Source of the DNA: Pseudomonas sp. B28(2017)
Lineage (GTDB): Bacteria > Pseudomonadota > Gammaproteobacteria > Pseudomonadales > Pseudomonadaceae
Assembly (NCBI RefSeq): GCF_002113025.1
Contig: NZ_NEJH01000012.1
Location: 62,001 to 126,000, forward strand
Direction: 5' to 3'
DNA length: 64,000 bases
The translations under genes and the position numbers were made by a program. Shown piece by piece: positions 1 through 12,991 of the stretch. Position 1 is the first letter of the stretch. Each line of letters opens with the position of its first letter. The notes below the pieces were generated by a model, which searched no databases, was not told the origin of the DNA, and was given only the letters and a program-made list of their open reading frames with translations.

Positions 1-57
1 GATGAGCTACCGGAAGAGAAAATTCGTGAGGGGTTTGCGCAGGTGGCGGCGGAGTAA
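1..57 (+). CDS. 3' end of an unidentified gene
   Basis: The first 57 bases read open in frame 1 and end at a TAA stop, giving the last 18 residues of a protein that begins before the window. The tail is charged and helical (it ends EGFAQVAAE). It faintly resembles the end of a PLP-dependent aminotransferase, but it is too short to identify. Confidence 0.5.
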   Translation, partial: DELPEEKIREGFAQVAAE

Positions 58-86
58 GCTCCAACATTTTCAGCGGGCCTGATGCC

Positions 87-157
87 GCCATCGCGAGCAG
101 GCTCGCTCCCACATTTGAAATGCGGTCCCTTGTGGGAGCGAGCCTGCTCGCGATGGC
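87..157. repeat. REP doublet (TGTGGGAGCGAGC type)
   Basis: Two REP palindromes face each other: GCCATCGCGAGCAGGCTCGC at the left and its inverted copy at the right, separated by about 15 bases. It lies between a converging gene end and the end of the GntR gene, as is usual for these intergenic elements in fluorescent pseudomonads. Confidence 0.9.
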
Positions 158-160
158 AAT

Positions 161-850
161 TTATCCGGCAACACGATTATGGCTGACTACTGATCCAGAG
201 TTCAGCAGTACCTCCTCAAGATGATCCAGATGCCGGTTCATCAACATTTCGGCCAACACAATATCCCCACGCTCCACCGCATCGACAATCTGTATGTGCT
301 CCTGCCAGCCGCAATAATCATCTGTCTGGGCGTCAAACTGCGCAATCGCCAATGAGGTCAGAGGCACCAGGCTGCCAAGAAAATGCACCAGCGGTGCATT
401 TCCCGCCATTTCGGCCAGTTGCAAGTGAAACGCCCCCGATAACCGAATCGATGGACCACGTTCCTTGCATTGGCGTTCGCTTTCGATCAAGGCACGCAGG
501 CGTTTCAGGTCTTGCGCGCAGGGTCGCTGACACGCCAGCCGTACCAGCATGGTCTCGGTCAACCGCCGGGCATGCAGTGTCTGCCGGGTCTGCTCGGCAT
601 CAAGTTCGGCGACGCGGGGACGATGGTTGACTCGAAGGAGGATGATTTGCTGATGGGACAGTCGCGTCAGCACATCACGCACATCGTTGCGTCGAACACC
701 GAACATCTGCGCCAGGCTTTCTTCCGTGAAGCGGCTGGCCGAATGGATGCGCTGTTCGAAAATGGCATCGAGGATCCGCGAATACAGATCATCCACCGAA
801 GGGCGGATGGGCAGGGTAACGAGTGTTTGTGGCGAGGCGAAGCCGATCAT
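161..850 (-). CDS. GntR-family transcriptional regulator with FCD domain
   Basis: This is a DNA-binding metabolite-responsive regulator of 229 residues. An N-terminal winged helix-turn-helix (about residues 20-80, with FTEESLAQMFGVRRNDVR) is followed by an all-helical FCD ligand domain, with conserved helices including FHLQLAEMAGNAPL and the C-terminal RHLDHLEE. The start is placed at the ATG at 850, because GGAG lies 7 bases upstream; a TTG two codons earlier is less likely. The gene sits 25 bases downstream of a second GntR gene on the same strand, so the two are probably cotranscribed. The ligand cannot be told from the sequence. Confidence 0.8.
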   Translation of the reverse strand: MIGFASPQTLVTLPIRPSVDDLYSRILDAIFEQRIHSASRFTEESLAQMFGVRRNDVRDVLTRLSHQQIILLRVNHRPRVAELDAEQTRQTLHARRLTETMLVRLACQRPCAQDLKRLRALIESERQCKERGPSIRLSGAFHLQLAEMAGNAPLVHFLGSLVPLTSLAIAQFDAQTDDYCGWQEHIQIVDAVERGDIVLAEMLMNRHLDHLEEVLLNSGSVVSHNRVAG

Positions 851-875
851 GGCCAATCTCCAGTTCGAAGAGGGT

Positions 876-1580
876 TCAACTGCCGAGGTTGTCTTCCGGG
901 ATGTTCAGTTCGATGCCCATGCGCTGGCCTTCGCGCAAAATGTGCCGACGCATCTCGGCACTGGCCTGGGCGCTGTTCTTGCTGCGGATCGCCCGCACCA
1001 CGGCTTCGTTTTCTTCAAGGCGTTCAGCCAGATGCTCCGGGGAGTTGCGCAACACTTCGGCGCTTTGCTTGAGGGCATTGCTGGTTTGCTGGACCACGCT
1101 CTGGAAGATCGGGTTCGAGGTCAAGGTGAACAACTCCTCGTGGAAGGCGATATAAGCGCTGACTCCGGCTTCACTATCGCCAGCCTCCAGGGCTTCGCGC
1201 ATGTCCATCAGGGTCAGGCGCAGTTGCCCGACTTCCTTGCTGCTGATGGACTGCGCCACGAGGCCGACGATGAACGGTTCCAGGGTGTAGCGCAGTTGCA
1301 GCACATCTTCGAGGCTGGCTCCGGCCACGGCGCTGTCATGGCTTGCGTTGTCGCTGAGTTGCGCGTCGAGCACCACAACGCCTTTACCCGGCATTGAACG
1401 CACGAGGCCGAGGGTTTCCAGCACGATCACCGCTTCGCGCAGGCTCGGGCGGCTGATGCCCAGTTGTTCGGCCAGTTCACGCTGGCCCGGCAACATGTCG
1501 CCGGAGCGCCACTGCCCCCTGGCCAAAGCGGCCCGAAGTTTTTCTACCACTGAGTTGACGACGGTTGATGAGGTAATCAC
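876..1580 (-). CDS. GntR-family regulator, FadR/LldR/PdhR type
   Basis: This 234-residue regulator begins with a GTG codon preceded by GGAG at a 7-base spacing. Residues about 10-75 form the winged helix, with the family signature LPGQRELAEQLGISRPSLRE and the wing GMPGKGVVV-like stretch (SMPGKGVVVL). The rest is an FCD domain (about 90-220) with FHEELFTLTSNPIF and a C-terminal MRRHILREG helix. It lies just downstream of the DctA gene on the same strand. The dctA promoter region holds two GGTCTTACC sites of the kind bound by LldR and PdhR, so control of dctA is a reasonable inference. Confidence 0.85.
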   Translation of the reverse strand: MITSSTVVNSVVEKLRAALARGQWRSGDMLPGQRELAEQLGISRPSLREAVIVLETLGLVRSMPGKGVVVLDAQLSDNASHDSAVAGASLEDVLQLRYTLEPFIVGLVAQSISSKEVGQLRLTLMDMREALEAGDSEAGVSAYIAFHEELFTLTSNPIFQSVVQQTSNALKQSAEVLRNSPEHLAERLEENEAVVRAIRSKNSAQASAEMRRHILREGQRMGIELNIPEDNLGS

Positions 1581-1598
1581 TTGTTCGCTCCGTGAGCC

Positions 1599-1620
1599 GT
1601 GCCTGCGGGTCGGCAGGCAC
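1599..1620 (-). other. GC-rich hairpin between dctA and gntR
   Basis: GTGCCTGC and GCAGGCAC form an 8-bp stem in the 49-base gap between the dctA stop and the GntR start. No T-run follows it on either strand, so it is not a canonical terminator. It may reduce read-through or stabilise an mRNA end. Confidence 0.45.
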
Positions 1621-1629
1621 GGCGGTCAT

Positions 1630-2943
1630 TCAGAATTCTTTGGCTGCCGCTTGAGCAACCGGTTTTCGCGGCTGGAAGGTATAACCCGTCTGACCGGAAA
1701 GTACCTTGTTCGCCCGCTGCACATCGATGTCCTTTTCCCAGCGTGCGATGGCGACGGTCGCCACACAGTTGCCGATCAGGTTGGTCAGTGCCCGGCCGAT
1801 GCCCATGAACCAGTCCACGGCCAGCACCAGCACCAGACCCACCACTGGAATCGCCGGAATGGCGGTAAGGGTGGCCGCCAGAATCACCAGCGCCGAGCCC
1901 GGAATACCGTGGGCACCCTTGGAGGTGATCAACGATACCAGCAGAATCGTCAGCAGGTCGGTCATGGCCAGCGGCGTGCCGGTGGCGTTGGCGATGAACA
2001 CAATGGCCAGGGTCAGGTAGATCGAGAAACCGTCGAGGTTGAACGAGTAACCCGTTGGAATCACCAGGCCGACTGTCGAACTACCGATGCCCAGATGCTC
2101 GAGCTTGCGCATGATTTGCGGCAGCACGGCATCGGATGAAGCGGTGCCCAGGACAATCAATAGTTCTTCGCGCAGGTACTTGAGCAATGGCCACATCTTC
2201 AAGCCGGAGAGGCGCATCACCAGGCCGAGAATCAGGGCAACGAAGGCCACGCAGGTCAGGTAGAACAAACCGACCAGGCTGCCCAGGTGTTGCAGCGAGT
2301 CCAGGCCATATTTGCTGGTGGTGAAGGCGATCGCGCCAAATACACCGATCGGTGCCAGTCGCACGATCATGCCCATGATGCGGAAGATCACGTGGCTGAG
2401 CTCATTGATCAGCCGCGAAATACCCGAAGCCGCCTCGCCCACCAGATTCAGTGCACTGCCGAACAACACTGAAAACAGCAGGACCTGCAGGATATTGTTA
2501 TCGGCAAAGGCACCGATCACCGAAGTCGGAATCAAGTCCATCAGGAACTGTGTGGTGGTGTGCATGTGCTGGCCACGTTGGGCAATGTCGCCCATGTCGG
2601 CAGCGGAAAGCTGTTCCAGGTGAATGTTCGCGCCGCTGCCGATGCCGGTGCTGAAGGCGAACACCAGGCCGATCACCAGGGCGATGGTGGTCAGCACTTC
2701 AAAGTAGATCACTGATTTGAGGCCGATGCGCCCGACCTTTTTCAGGTCGCCGGCACCGCTGATGCCGCTGACCACCACGCAGAACACAATCAGGCCGATG
2801 AGCATTTTGATCAGCTTGATAAAACCGTCACCGAGCGGTTTGAGCTGAGCGGAGTATTCGGGAAGGGTCAGCCCGCAGACGATGCCGAGCACCAGTCCGA
2901 GAACCACTTGGAGGAAGATTGAACGCGAGCACCATCTGAGCAT
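1630..2943 (-). CDS. dctA: C4-dicarboxylate:cation symporter, DctA family
   Basis: This inner-membrane carrier imports succinate, fumarate, malate or a related organic acid with protons or sodium. The ATG at 2943 has AGGA 8 bases upstream and gives 437 residues, near the usual length; longer reading adds an unlikely arginine-rich head. Family marks include the first membrane helix (SIFLQVVLGLVLGIVCGL), the serine-rich re-entrant loop (TASSDAVLPQIM) and the NLDGFSIYLT segment that carries substrate and cation contacts. Two GntR-family regulators follow it. Because the upstream sites resemble LldR/PdhR operators, the true substrate may be a 2-oxo- or hydroxy-acid rather than succinate. Confidence 0.85.
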   Translation of the reverse strand: MLRWCSRSIFLQVVLGLVLGIVCGLTLPEYSAQLKPLGDGFIKLIKMLIGLIVFCVVVSGISGAGDLKKVGRIGLKSVIYFEVLTTIALVIGLVFAFSTGIGSGANIHLEQLSAADMGDIAQRGQHMHTTTQFLMDLIPTSVIGAFADNNILQVLLFSVLFGSALNLVGEAASGISRLINELSHVIFRIMGMIVRLAPIGVFGAIAFTTSKYGLDSLQHLGSLVGLFYLTCVAFVALILGLVMRLSGLKMWPLLKYLREELLIVLGTASSDAVLPQIMRKLEHLGIGSSTVGLVIPTGYSFNLDGFSIYLTLAIVFIANATGTPLAMTDLLTILLVSLITSKGAHGIPGSALVILAATLTAIPAIPVVGLVLVLAVDWFMGIGRALTNLIGNCVATVAIARWEKDIDVQRANKVLSGQTGYTFQPRKPVAQAAAKEF

Positions 2944-3008
2944 GGGAGGAATCCTGGTCGGTGTCCTGGCTGCCGTGCGCAAGGCGCATCGACTTCGGGA
3001 CTTAATTA

Positions 3009-3025
3009 TTGTGGTCTTACCGGTA
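3009..3025 (-). promoter_or_regulatory. LldR/PdhR-like operator, promoter-proximal copy
   Basis: TTGTGGTCTTACCGGTA contains the core GGTCTTACC, which is GGT-N3-ACC, the dyad recognised by LldR and PdhR. It lies about 65-80 bases before the dctA start. An identical core occurs 85 bases further upstream. Confidence 0.5.
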
Positions 3026-3044
3026 TGTCCAGTGCAGGCGCAGT

Positions 3045-3070
3045 CTAGGCGCTATTTTTAGATGTTCGCA
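3045..3070 (-). promoter_or_regulatory. possible sigma-70 promoter of dctA
   Basis: On the minus strand TTGCGA and TAGACT are separated by 18 bases, lying between the two GGTCTTACC sites. The match to TTGACA/TATAAT is moderate. The placement between two operators is the arrangement known for LldR at lldPRD. Confidence 0.3.
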
Positions 3071-3093
3071 AGTAAAAATTAGAAAATTGGCAT

Positions 3094-3110
3094 GACCGGT
3101 CTTACCAGTT
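3094..3110 (-). promoter_or_regulatory. LldR/PdhR-like operator, distal copy
   Basis: GACCGGTCTTACCAGTT carries the same nine-base core GGTCTTACC as the site centred at 3017. The two centres are 85 bases apart, about eight helical turns, which would suit DNA looping by a GntR-family dimer pair. Confidence 0.5.
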
Positions 3111-3120
3111 GTGCTGATCC

Positions 3121-3220
3121 TGTAGGAGCGAACTTGCTCGCGAGGGCCGTCAACGATAACGAGTGCTTGCTGGTTCAACGCATCATCATTGAAATCATCG
3201 CGAGCAAGCTCGCTCCTACA
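3121..3220. repeat. REP doublet / REPIN (TGTAGGAGCGAGC type)
   Basis: TGTAGGAGCGAACTTGCTCG at the left is inverted at the right, ending CGCTCCTACA. The internal spacer shares CGTCAACGATAACG with the element at 22386-22487, so the two are copies of one full-length mobile unit. Confidence 0.9.
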
Positions 3221-3236
3221 GAAGCATTTCACGGGC

Positions 3237-3264
3237 GAAAAAAAACCGGCCATCTCTGGCCGGT
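3237..3264 (-). terminator. intrinsic terminator of glyA
   Basis: On the minus strand AAACCGGCC and GGCCGGTTT pair around a 6-base loop and are followed by a run of T, 30 bases after the glyA stop codon. Confidence 0.85.
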
Positions 3265-3293
3265 TTCTCATGACTGCGGTTAAGCGGGGCTGA

Positions 3294-4547
<1,254 letters not shown>

Positions 4548-4671
4548 GGCGGTCCTCAAGGATCGGGGGCGGAAAAGGGGGGCATTCTAACCCAATGGGT
4601 TTTAGATGGCATATGAAACGGCATCATGTCGCAGACAAGTGGGCTTCATGACTGATATGCGGCATCTGTGC

Positions 4672-4705
4672 AGGCCTAATCGCTGGCTTGCCAGCGATTA
4701 GGCCT
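4672..4705. repeat. perfect inverted repeat, REP variant or morA terminator
   Basis: AGGCCTAATCGCTGGC and its exact reverse complement are separated by only TT, giving a 16-bp uninterrupted stem. It lies 20 bases after the morA stop and about 125 bases before the glyA start. There is no strong T-run, so a REP-like role is as likely as termination. The rest of the 177-base gap shows nothing else. Confidence 0.6.
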
Positions 4706-4724
4706 ACAGTCTCACTGCAAAATT

Positions 4725-7700
4725 TCAGTCAAACATGAACAGTGCATCATTGCTGAACTGCCCTTCGAACCGGCCTGCCGGCATCGGGTGGCCAAACAGG
4801 TAACCCTGCACCTCGTCGCAACCGTGCTCTCTCAGGAAATCAAGCTGCTCGTGGGTTTCCACGCCTTCGGCGATCACCGCCAGGTTCAGGCTGTGGGCCA
4901 TGGCAATGATCGCCCGGGCGATCTGCGCATCCTGTTCACCCGACGGCAGGCCGTCGACGAAGGTGCGGTCGATTTTCAGTACGTCGATCGGGAACTGCTT
5001 GAGGTAGTTGAGCGATGAGTAACCGGTACCGAAATCGTCGACCGCAATGCTCAGGCCGAGGTTTTTCAGGCCATCGAGGATCTGCATCGCCTCGCTGACT
5101 TCGCGCATCAGGATACTTTCGGTGAGTTCCAGTTCCAGGCACGCCGGTGGCAGACCGGTTTCTTTGAGGATGGTGGCGATCCGCGTGCCGAGTTGCCCGT
5201 CGGAGAACTGCCGCGCCGAGATGTTCACCGACACCTTCGGCACCCGTACCCTGGCCTGATGCCAGGCCTTGAGCTGGCGGCAGGCTTCGCTGATCACCCA
5301 GTCGCCGACATCCACGACCAGCCCGAGCTCTTCCAGCACTGGAATGAAATCCCCCGGTGGCACCAGCCCGCGGCGTGGGTGGCGCCAGCGCAACAGTGCC
5401 TCGGCACCGGTCAGGCGCTTGCCGTCTCCGCTGAACTGCGGTTGGTAATACAGTACGAATTCATTCTGCTCCAGGGCATGGCGCAAGTCGCTTTCCAGCT
5501 CCAGGCGTTCCAGCGCACTGGCGTTCATGTCTGCCTGATAGAACTGGAAGTTGTTCTTGCCACGCTCCTTGGCGTGGTACATCGCTGTGTCGGCATTCTT
5601 CATCAACTGGCTGAGTTCGTTGCCGTCCTGCGGGCTCAGGGCGATGCCGATACTGGCCGTGACGAAGAACTCACGGCCTTCGAGCACAAACGGTTTCACC
5701 AGGCTGGCGAGAATCTGTTCGGCCACATGAATGGCCCGGTTCAGGGCAATTTCACGGTTGGCTCGCGGTTGCAGAAGCAAGGTGAATTCGTCACCGCCCA
5801 TGCGCGCCACGGTGTCGTCATCGTCGACGCAACCGAGCAGGCGCGCGGCCATTTCCTTGAGCATGCGGTCGCCGGCGGCGTGGCCCAGGGAGTCGTTGAT
5901 CGGCTTGAAGCGATCAAGATCGAGGAACATCAGCACCACCCACGACTTCTGTCGTTCGGCCGATTGCAGTGCCGTGTGCAGGCGATCCTGGAACAGTGTG
6001 CGGTTGGGCAGGTGGGTCAGGGCATCGTAGTAGGCGAGGCGGTGAATCCGCTGCTCGCTGGCCTTGCGCTCGCTGATGTCGCTGAAGAAGCACACATAAC
6101 TGGCCAGGTCGCCTTCGTCGTCGAGTACGGCGGTGATCCCGACCCAGGCCGGGTAGTGCTCGCCGTTGCGGCGCTTGAGCCAGACTTCGCCTTCCCAGGT
6201 GCTGTGCTGGCCCAATTGCTTGAGCACATAACGCAGATGGGTTTCCTGCTGCTCGTCGACGGTCAGCATGTTCGGCAACTGGTCGAGGACCTGCTCCACG
6301 GCATAACCGCTGACACGGCTGAAGGCTTCGTTGGCCTGGACGATGTAGCCGGCCGGGTCGGTGATCAGGATCGCCGAGGTCGAGTGTTCGAATACCGTGG
6401 CGGCCATGCGCAAGTCTTTTTCGGCCCGGCGTTGCTGGCTGATGTCGCGGCCGACGCCGAGCACGCCTTCGAACGTACCGTGCTCGTCCCAGACCAATAC
6501 CAGGCGCAGTTCGATCGGGATCTTGCGCCCGTCGGCCCGCAGACAATCGAACAGGAACAGTTGGGTTTGCACCTGGCTGCGTAATAGAGCCAGTTGGTCC
6601 GGCTGATCCAGCGCTTTGCTGACCCGGTCCATCAGGTGGTAGATACCGGTCAGTTGTTGCGGGTTGGCAATGGTCGATTGCCAGCCGTTCTGGAAAATCC
6701 ACTCGACGTCGTAGCCCAGCACGGCTTGCACCGAAGGGCTGACGTAGTTGAGGTTAAGGCGGCTGTCGGTGGAGAAAATCACGTCGCTGATGCTTTCGGC
6801 GAGCATCCGGTAGCGCTGCTCGCTGTCGCGCAGCGATTCGCTGGCTTCGATCTGGTCGGTGATGTCCTTGGCCACGCCGATGATCCGCGTGACCTGATCG
6901 TCCTTGTCCCGCGCCAGTGCCTGTTCGCGAATCTCGAAGCGTCGCCACTGGCCGTCTCGATGGCGGAAGCGCAACTGGCACTGCATCAATTGGCGATAAC
7001 CGGCCTGGCGCTGGACCTGGCGTGAGCGATGGTAGTAGTCGGCGTCTTCGGGGTGCAGGAGGATTTCCCAGAAATATTCGCCCATCTGCTGCAGTTCGGT
7101 GCGGCTGTAACCCAGGGTCTGGCCCAGGTGGTGGTTGCTGAAGATCATGCGCTGGCTGATCACATCCTGCACATACAGGTGATCCGGCACCGTGCGCACC
7201 ACGTCCGACCAGAACCCTTCGCGCTCCTGCAATGACAGTTCGATGAGCTTGCGGCTGGTGATGTCGGTGATGCTCAGGATCACCGCGTCATAGTCGTCCG
7301 GGGGTTGCGGCAGACGCAGCACCAGCCACAGGTGCTGGTCGCGACCGCTGGCGTCCTGGTGCTTGATTTCCAGCTCAAGCTGTTGCTGCCGGTTGAGCAG
7401 CGCGTCGAGCACCTGGTTACCGATGGCGGTGCCGTCCTGCGGATTGCTGTCGACCAGCAGTTTCCAGGCGTTGTCGGTGCTATCGACATTAAGCAGTTGC
7501 AGCGCGACCTGGTTGACCTCGGTAATCCGCAGTTCCTTCAGCAATTGCCGGCGTTGCTCCGGGATCGCCAGCCATGCTTGCAGTTGCTCGCTGCCCTGCA
7601 GTTGTGCCTTGTCGAAAAAGACCTTGAGCCCCGACATGTCGAGCACGCACAAAGCCACGCCGGTGCCTTCGAAAATGTCCTGATAACGCCGGCGGCCTTC

Positions 7701-8573
7701 ATTCAATTGGCGCTGACGTCGGCGCATGTTCAGCAAGGCAAGAAACGGCAGCATGGAAAGTGCCAGGCCCAGCAGGCATTTGCCGATGAACGCCGGCAGC
7801 AGTTCCTCCAGCACGCGCTGACGGTCGAACAAGCCGCGCAATTGCCAATCGCTGCTGCTCAGCGGAACCGTCAGCACGCTGTTGGCGATGTCGTCGGCGG
7901 TCAGCGTCCCCGGGTTGACCGAGGGCAACGCTTCGTCACGGCTGACGATCTGATGATTGATGCGGTTTTCCACCAGCCACAACGGACGGTCCCCGGCCTC
8001 GCTTTGCTTGGTCAAGGACGAAAAGAAGGTGGGGGGCAGGCGCAAGACCCAATAGCCTCGGGAGCTGCCGCTGGCCTGATGCAACAATAGATGCACCACG
8101 GAACCGTCGGTGGCATTGCTGAAGTAGTGTGCCTGGACGTGGCTGCGGCGTACCAGTTCACCCAGGTAGTCGCTGTCATCGCTGTCGGGAGCGCTGTCAC
8201 TGATGACTCTTCCCGAGGGGCTGAGCAAAGCCAGGCTGCGCAGATCGGGCAGCGACTGTTGCAGCTTGCGCAACAGGGCCTGCAGTTCATCGGCGTCCTG
8301 CGGTTGTTCGACGATCGGCAACAGGTTGAGGGCGATCTGCGCGTTGAGTGCCATGTTCAGGCTGACCTGCGCGGCCAGATCGGCGGTGTAGTCGATGGTG
8401 TACTGACGCTGGTTCTTCTGGGTTTCCCGCAACTGGTCGAGCAACTGCCAGAACAGCAGGGCCAGCAGCAAAAGTACGAGTGTCGCCAAGGTGCCCTTCA
8501 AAGTCCCGCGCAGGGGAGCGCCGGGCGCAGTGGCCGGCGCACTGGAAGGCAGAGGCGGGGGGACATTGGACAA
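4725..8573 (-). CDS. morA: MorA-type PAS-GGDEF-EAL membrane protein (cyclic-di-GMP turnover)
   Basis: This 1282-residue inner-membrane protein likely makes and degrades cyclic-di-GMP to control motility and biofilm formation. Hydrophobic segments near residues 25-45 and 265-285 flank a periplasmic region. PAS-like units follow at about 300-440, 450-580, 585-715 and 720-845. The cyclase domain carries an intact GGDEF motif at residues 926-930, but the inhibitory-site arginine of RxxD is replaced (DDDD precedes TVARM). The phosphodiesterase domain has EALLRW (EAL at 1058-1060), DDFGTGYSSL and IAEGVET, so both activities look possible. The start is TTG with AGGA 8 bases upstream. The name rests on domain layout plus the glyA neighbour, as in P. 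aeruginosa. Confidence 0.85.
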   Translation of the reverse strand: MSNVPPPLPSSAPATAPGAPLRGTLKGTLATLVLLLLALLFWQLLDQLRETQKNQRQYTIDYTADLAAQVSLNMALNAQIALNLLPIVEQPQDADELQALLRKLQQSLPDLRSLALLSPSGRVISDSAPDSDDSDYLGELVRRSHVQAHYFSNATDGSVVHLLLHQASGSSRGYWVLRLPPTFFSSLTKQSEAGDRPLWLVENRINHQIVSRDEALPSVNPGTLTADDIANSVLTVPLSSSDWQLRGLFDRQRVLEELLPAFIGKCLLGLALSMLPFLALLNMRRRQRQLNEGRRRYQDIFEGTGVALCVLDMSGLKVFFDKAQLQGSEQLQAWLAIPEQRRQLLKELRITEVNQVALQLLNVDSTDNAWKLLVDSNPQDGTAIGNQVLDALLNRQQQLELEIKHQDASGRDQHLWLVLRLPQPPDDYDAVILSITDITSRKLIELSLQEREGFWSDVVRTVPDHLYVQDVISQRMIFSNHHLGQTLGYSRTELQQMGEYFWEILLHPEDADYYHRSRQVQRQAGYRQLMQCQLRFRHRDGQWRRFEIREQALARDKDDQVTRIIGVAKDITDQIEASESLRDSEQRYRMLAESISDVIFSTDSRLNLNYVSPSVQAVLGYDVEWIFQNGWQSTIANPQQLTGIYHLMDRVSKALDQPDQLALLRSQVQTQLFLFDCLRADGRKIPIELRLVLVWDEHGTFEGVLGVGRDISQQRRAEKDLRMAATVFEHSTSAILITDPAGYIVQANEAFSRVSGYAVEQVLDQLPNMLTVDEQQETHLRYVLKQLGQHSTWEGEVWLKRRNGEHYPAWVGITAVLDDEGDLASYVCFFSDISERKASEQRIHRLAYYDALTHLPNRTLFQDRLHTALQSAERQKSWVVLMFLDLDRFKPINDSLGHAAGDRMLKEMAARLLGCVDDDDTVARMGGDEFTLLLQPRANREIALNRAIHVAEQILASLVKPFVLEGREFFVTASIGIALSPQDGNELSQLMKNADTAMYHAKERGKNNFQFYQADMNASALERLELESDLRHALEQNEFVLYYQPQFSGDGKRLTGAEALLRWRHPRRGLVPPGDFIPVLEELGLVVDVGDWVISEACRQLKAWHQARVRVPKVSVNISARQFSDGQLGTRIATILKETGLPPACLELELTESILMREVSEAMQILDGLKNLGLSIAVDDFGTGYSSLNYLKQFPIDVLKIDRTFVDGLPSGEQDAQIARAIIAMAHSLNLAVIAEGVETHEQLDFLREHGCDEVQGYLFGHPMPAGRFEGQFSNDALFMFD

Positions 8574-8862
8574 GCTGTAATCCTGCGGTTTGGCTGGACT
8601 GGCGCGACGTGCACTATAAGCCGGACGCCCGAAGGGCGGCTAGCATGCCTTGAGTTGTGGCGAAGTGCCAGCCCCTGTCCGTCGGCTGGACTGCCACTGG
8701 TCAATAAGGTAGCTTTGCCGGTTACGCGGGGGCGTTCCAGCTCCTAGACTCAGACTTTTTTCAGCGCGCACGTTTTGATCCCCTCAAGCGAGCGACGCGC
8801 ACGGTCTGGCCAGGCATTGCCTGCGCTCCAATCATTCATCAGTCACTGACCCTAGGTTCTCC
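8574..8862. other. divergent intergenic region between morA and ettA
   Basis: This 289-base region must hold the promoters of both morA (leftward) and ettA (rightward). I see no clear operator, REP or RNA gene in it. Confidence 0.4.
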
Positions 8863-10527
<1,665 letters not shown>

Positions 10528-10550
10528 TTTCGGGTTGGTTGCATAAAGAG

Positions 10551-10578
10551 CGGAGCCTTCGGGCTCCGTTTTTTTTTT
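10551..10578 (+). terminator. intrinsic terminator of ettA
   Basis: CGGAGCC-TTCG-GGCTCCG forms a stem with a stable tetraloop followed by ten T residues. Confidence 0.95.
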
Positions 10579-10609
10579 GCGTTTTTTTCAGGTGCACCGA
10601 GTTGTGTTC

Positions 10610-10699
10610 ATCGCAGGCAAGCCAGCTCCCACAGGAAATGAGTAAAGCCCGGAATGTGTGAACACCACTAGAACCAGTGGGAGCTGGCTTGCCTGCGAT
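10610..10699. repeat. REP doublet of a different sequence class
   Basis: ATCGCAGGCAAGCCAGCTCC begins a 23-base arm that is exactly inverted at 10677-10699. The motif GCAGGCAAGCCAGCTCCCAC differs from the GAGCGAGC elements elsewhere in the window, so at least two REP families are present. Confidence 0.85.
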
Positions 10700-10728
10700 A
10701 GCGGTGTCACTAATGGTGCGGGATTTGA

Positions 10729-12728
<2,000 letters not shown>

Positions 12729-12940
12729 GGAATTCTCCTGGTACAGGGTTTGGATCATGGTCGCAGGCATCTGGTTTCACTGGATGTCTGAAAGCGACTT
12801 ACGGCGAGTGATTGGCCCTGGCCTATCACTCGCCACATTTCGAACTCCCATGCCCCAACGGCCCATAAGGAAAGTCTAGAAGCCGGCTCGCCAGGATGGT
12901 GTGCCAGGGCGGTGAAAAATCCATTCAACACCGCATTCCC

Positions 12941-12973
12941 CTTGTAGGAGTGAGCAAGCCCGCTCCCACAGGG
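12941..12973. repeat. single REP palindrome
   Basis: CTTGTAGGAGTGAGCAAGCC pairs imperfectly with CGCTCCCACAGG. It is the only recognisable element in the 260-base gap between the GreA/GreB-type gene and the DUF4105 gene. Confidence 0.75.
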
Positions 12974-12991
12974 GCGGTGGTGTGTATCAGG

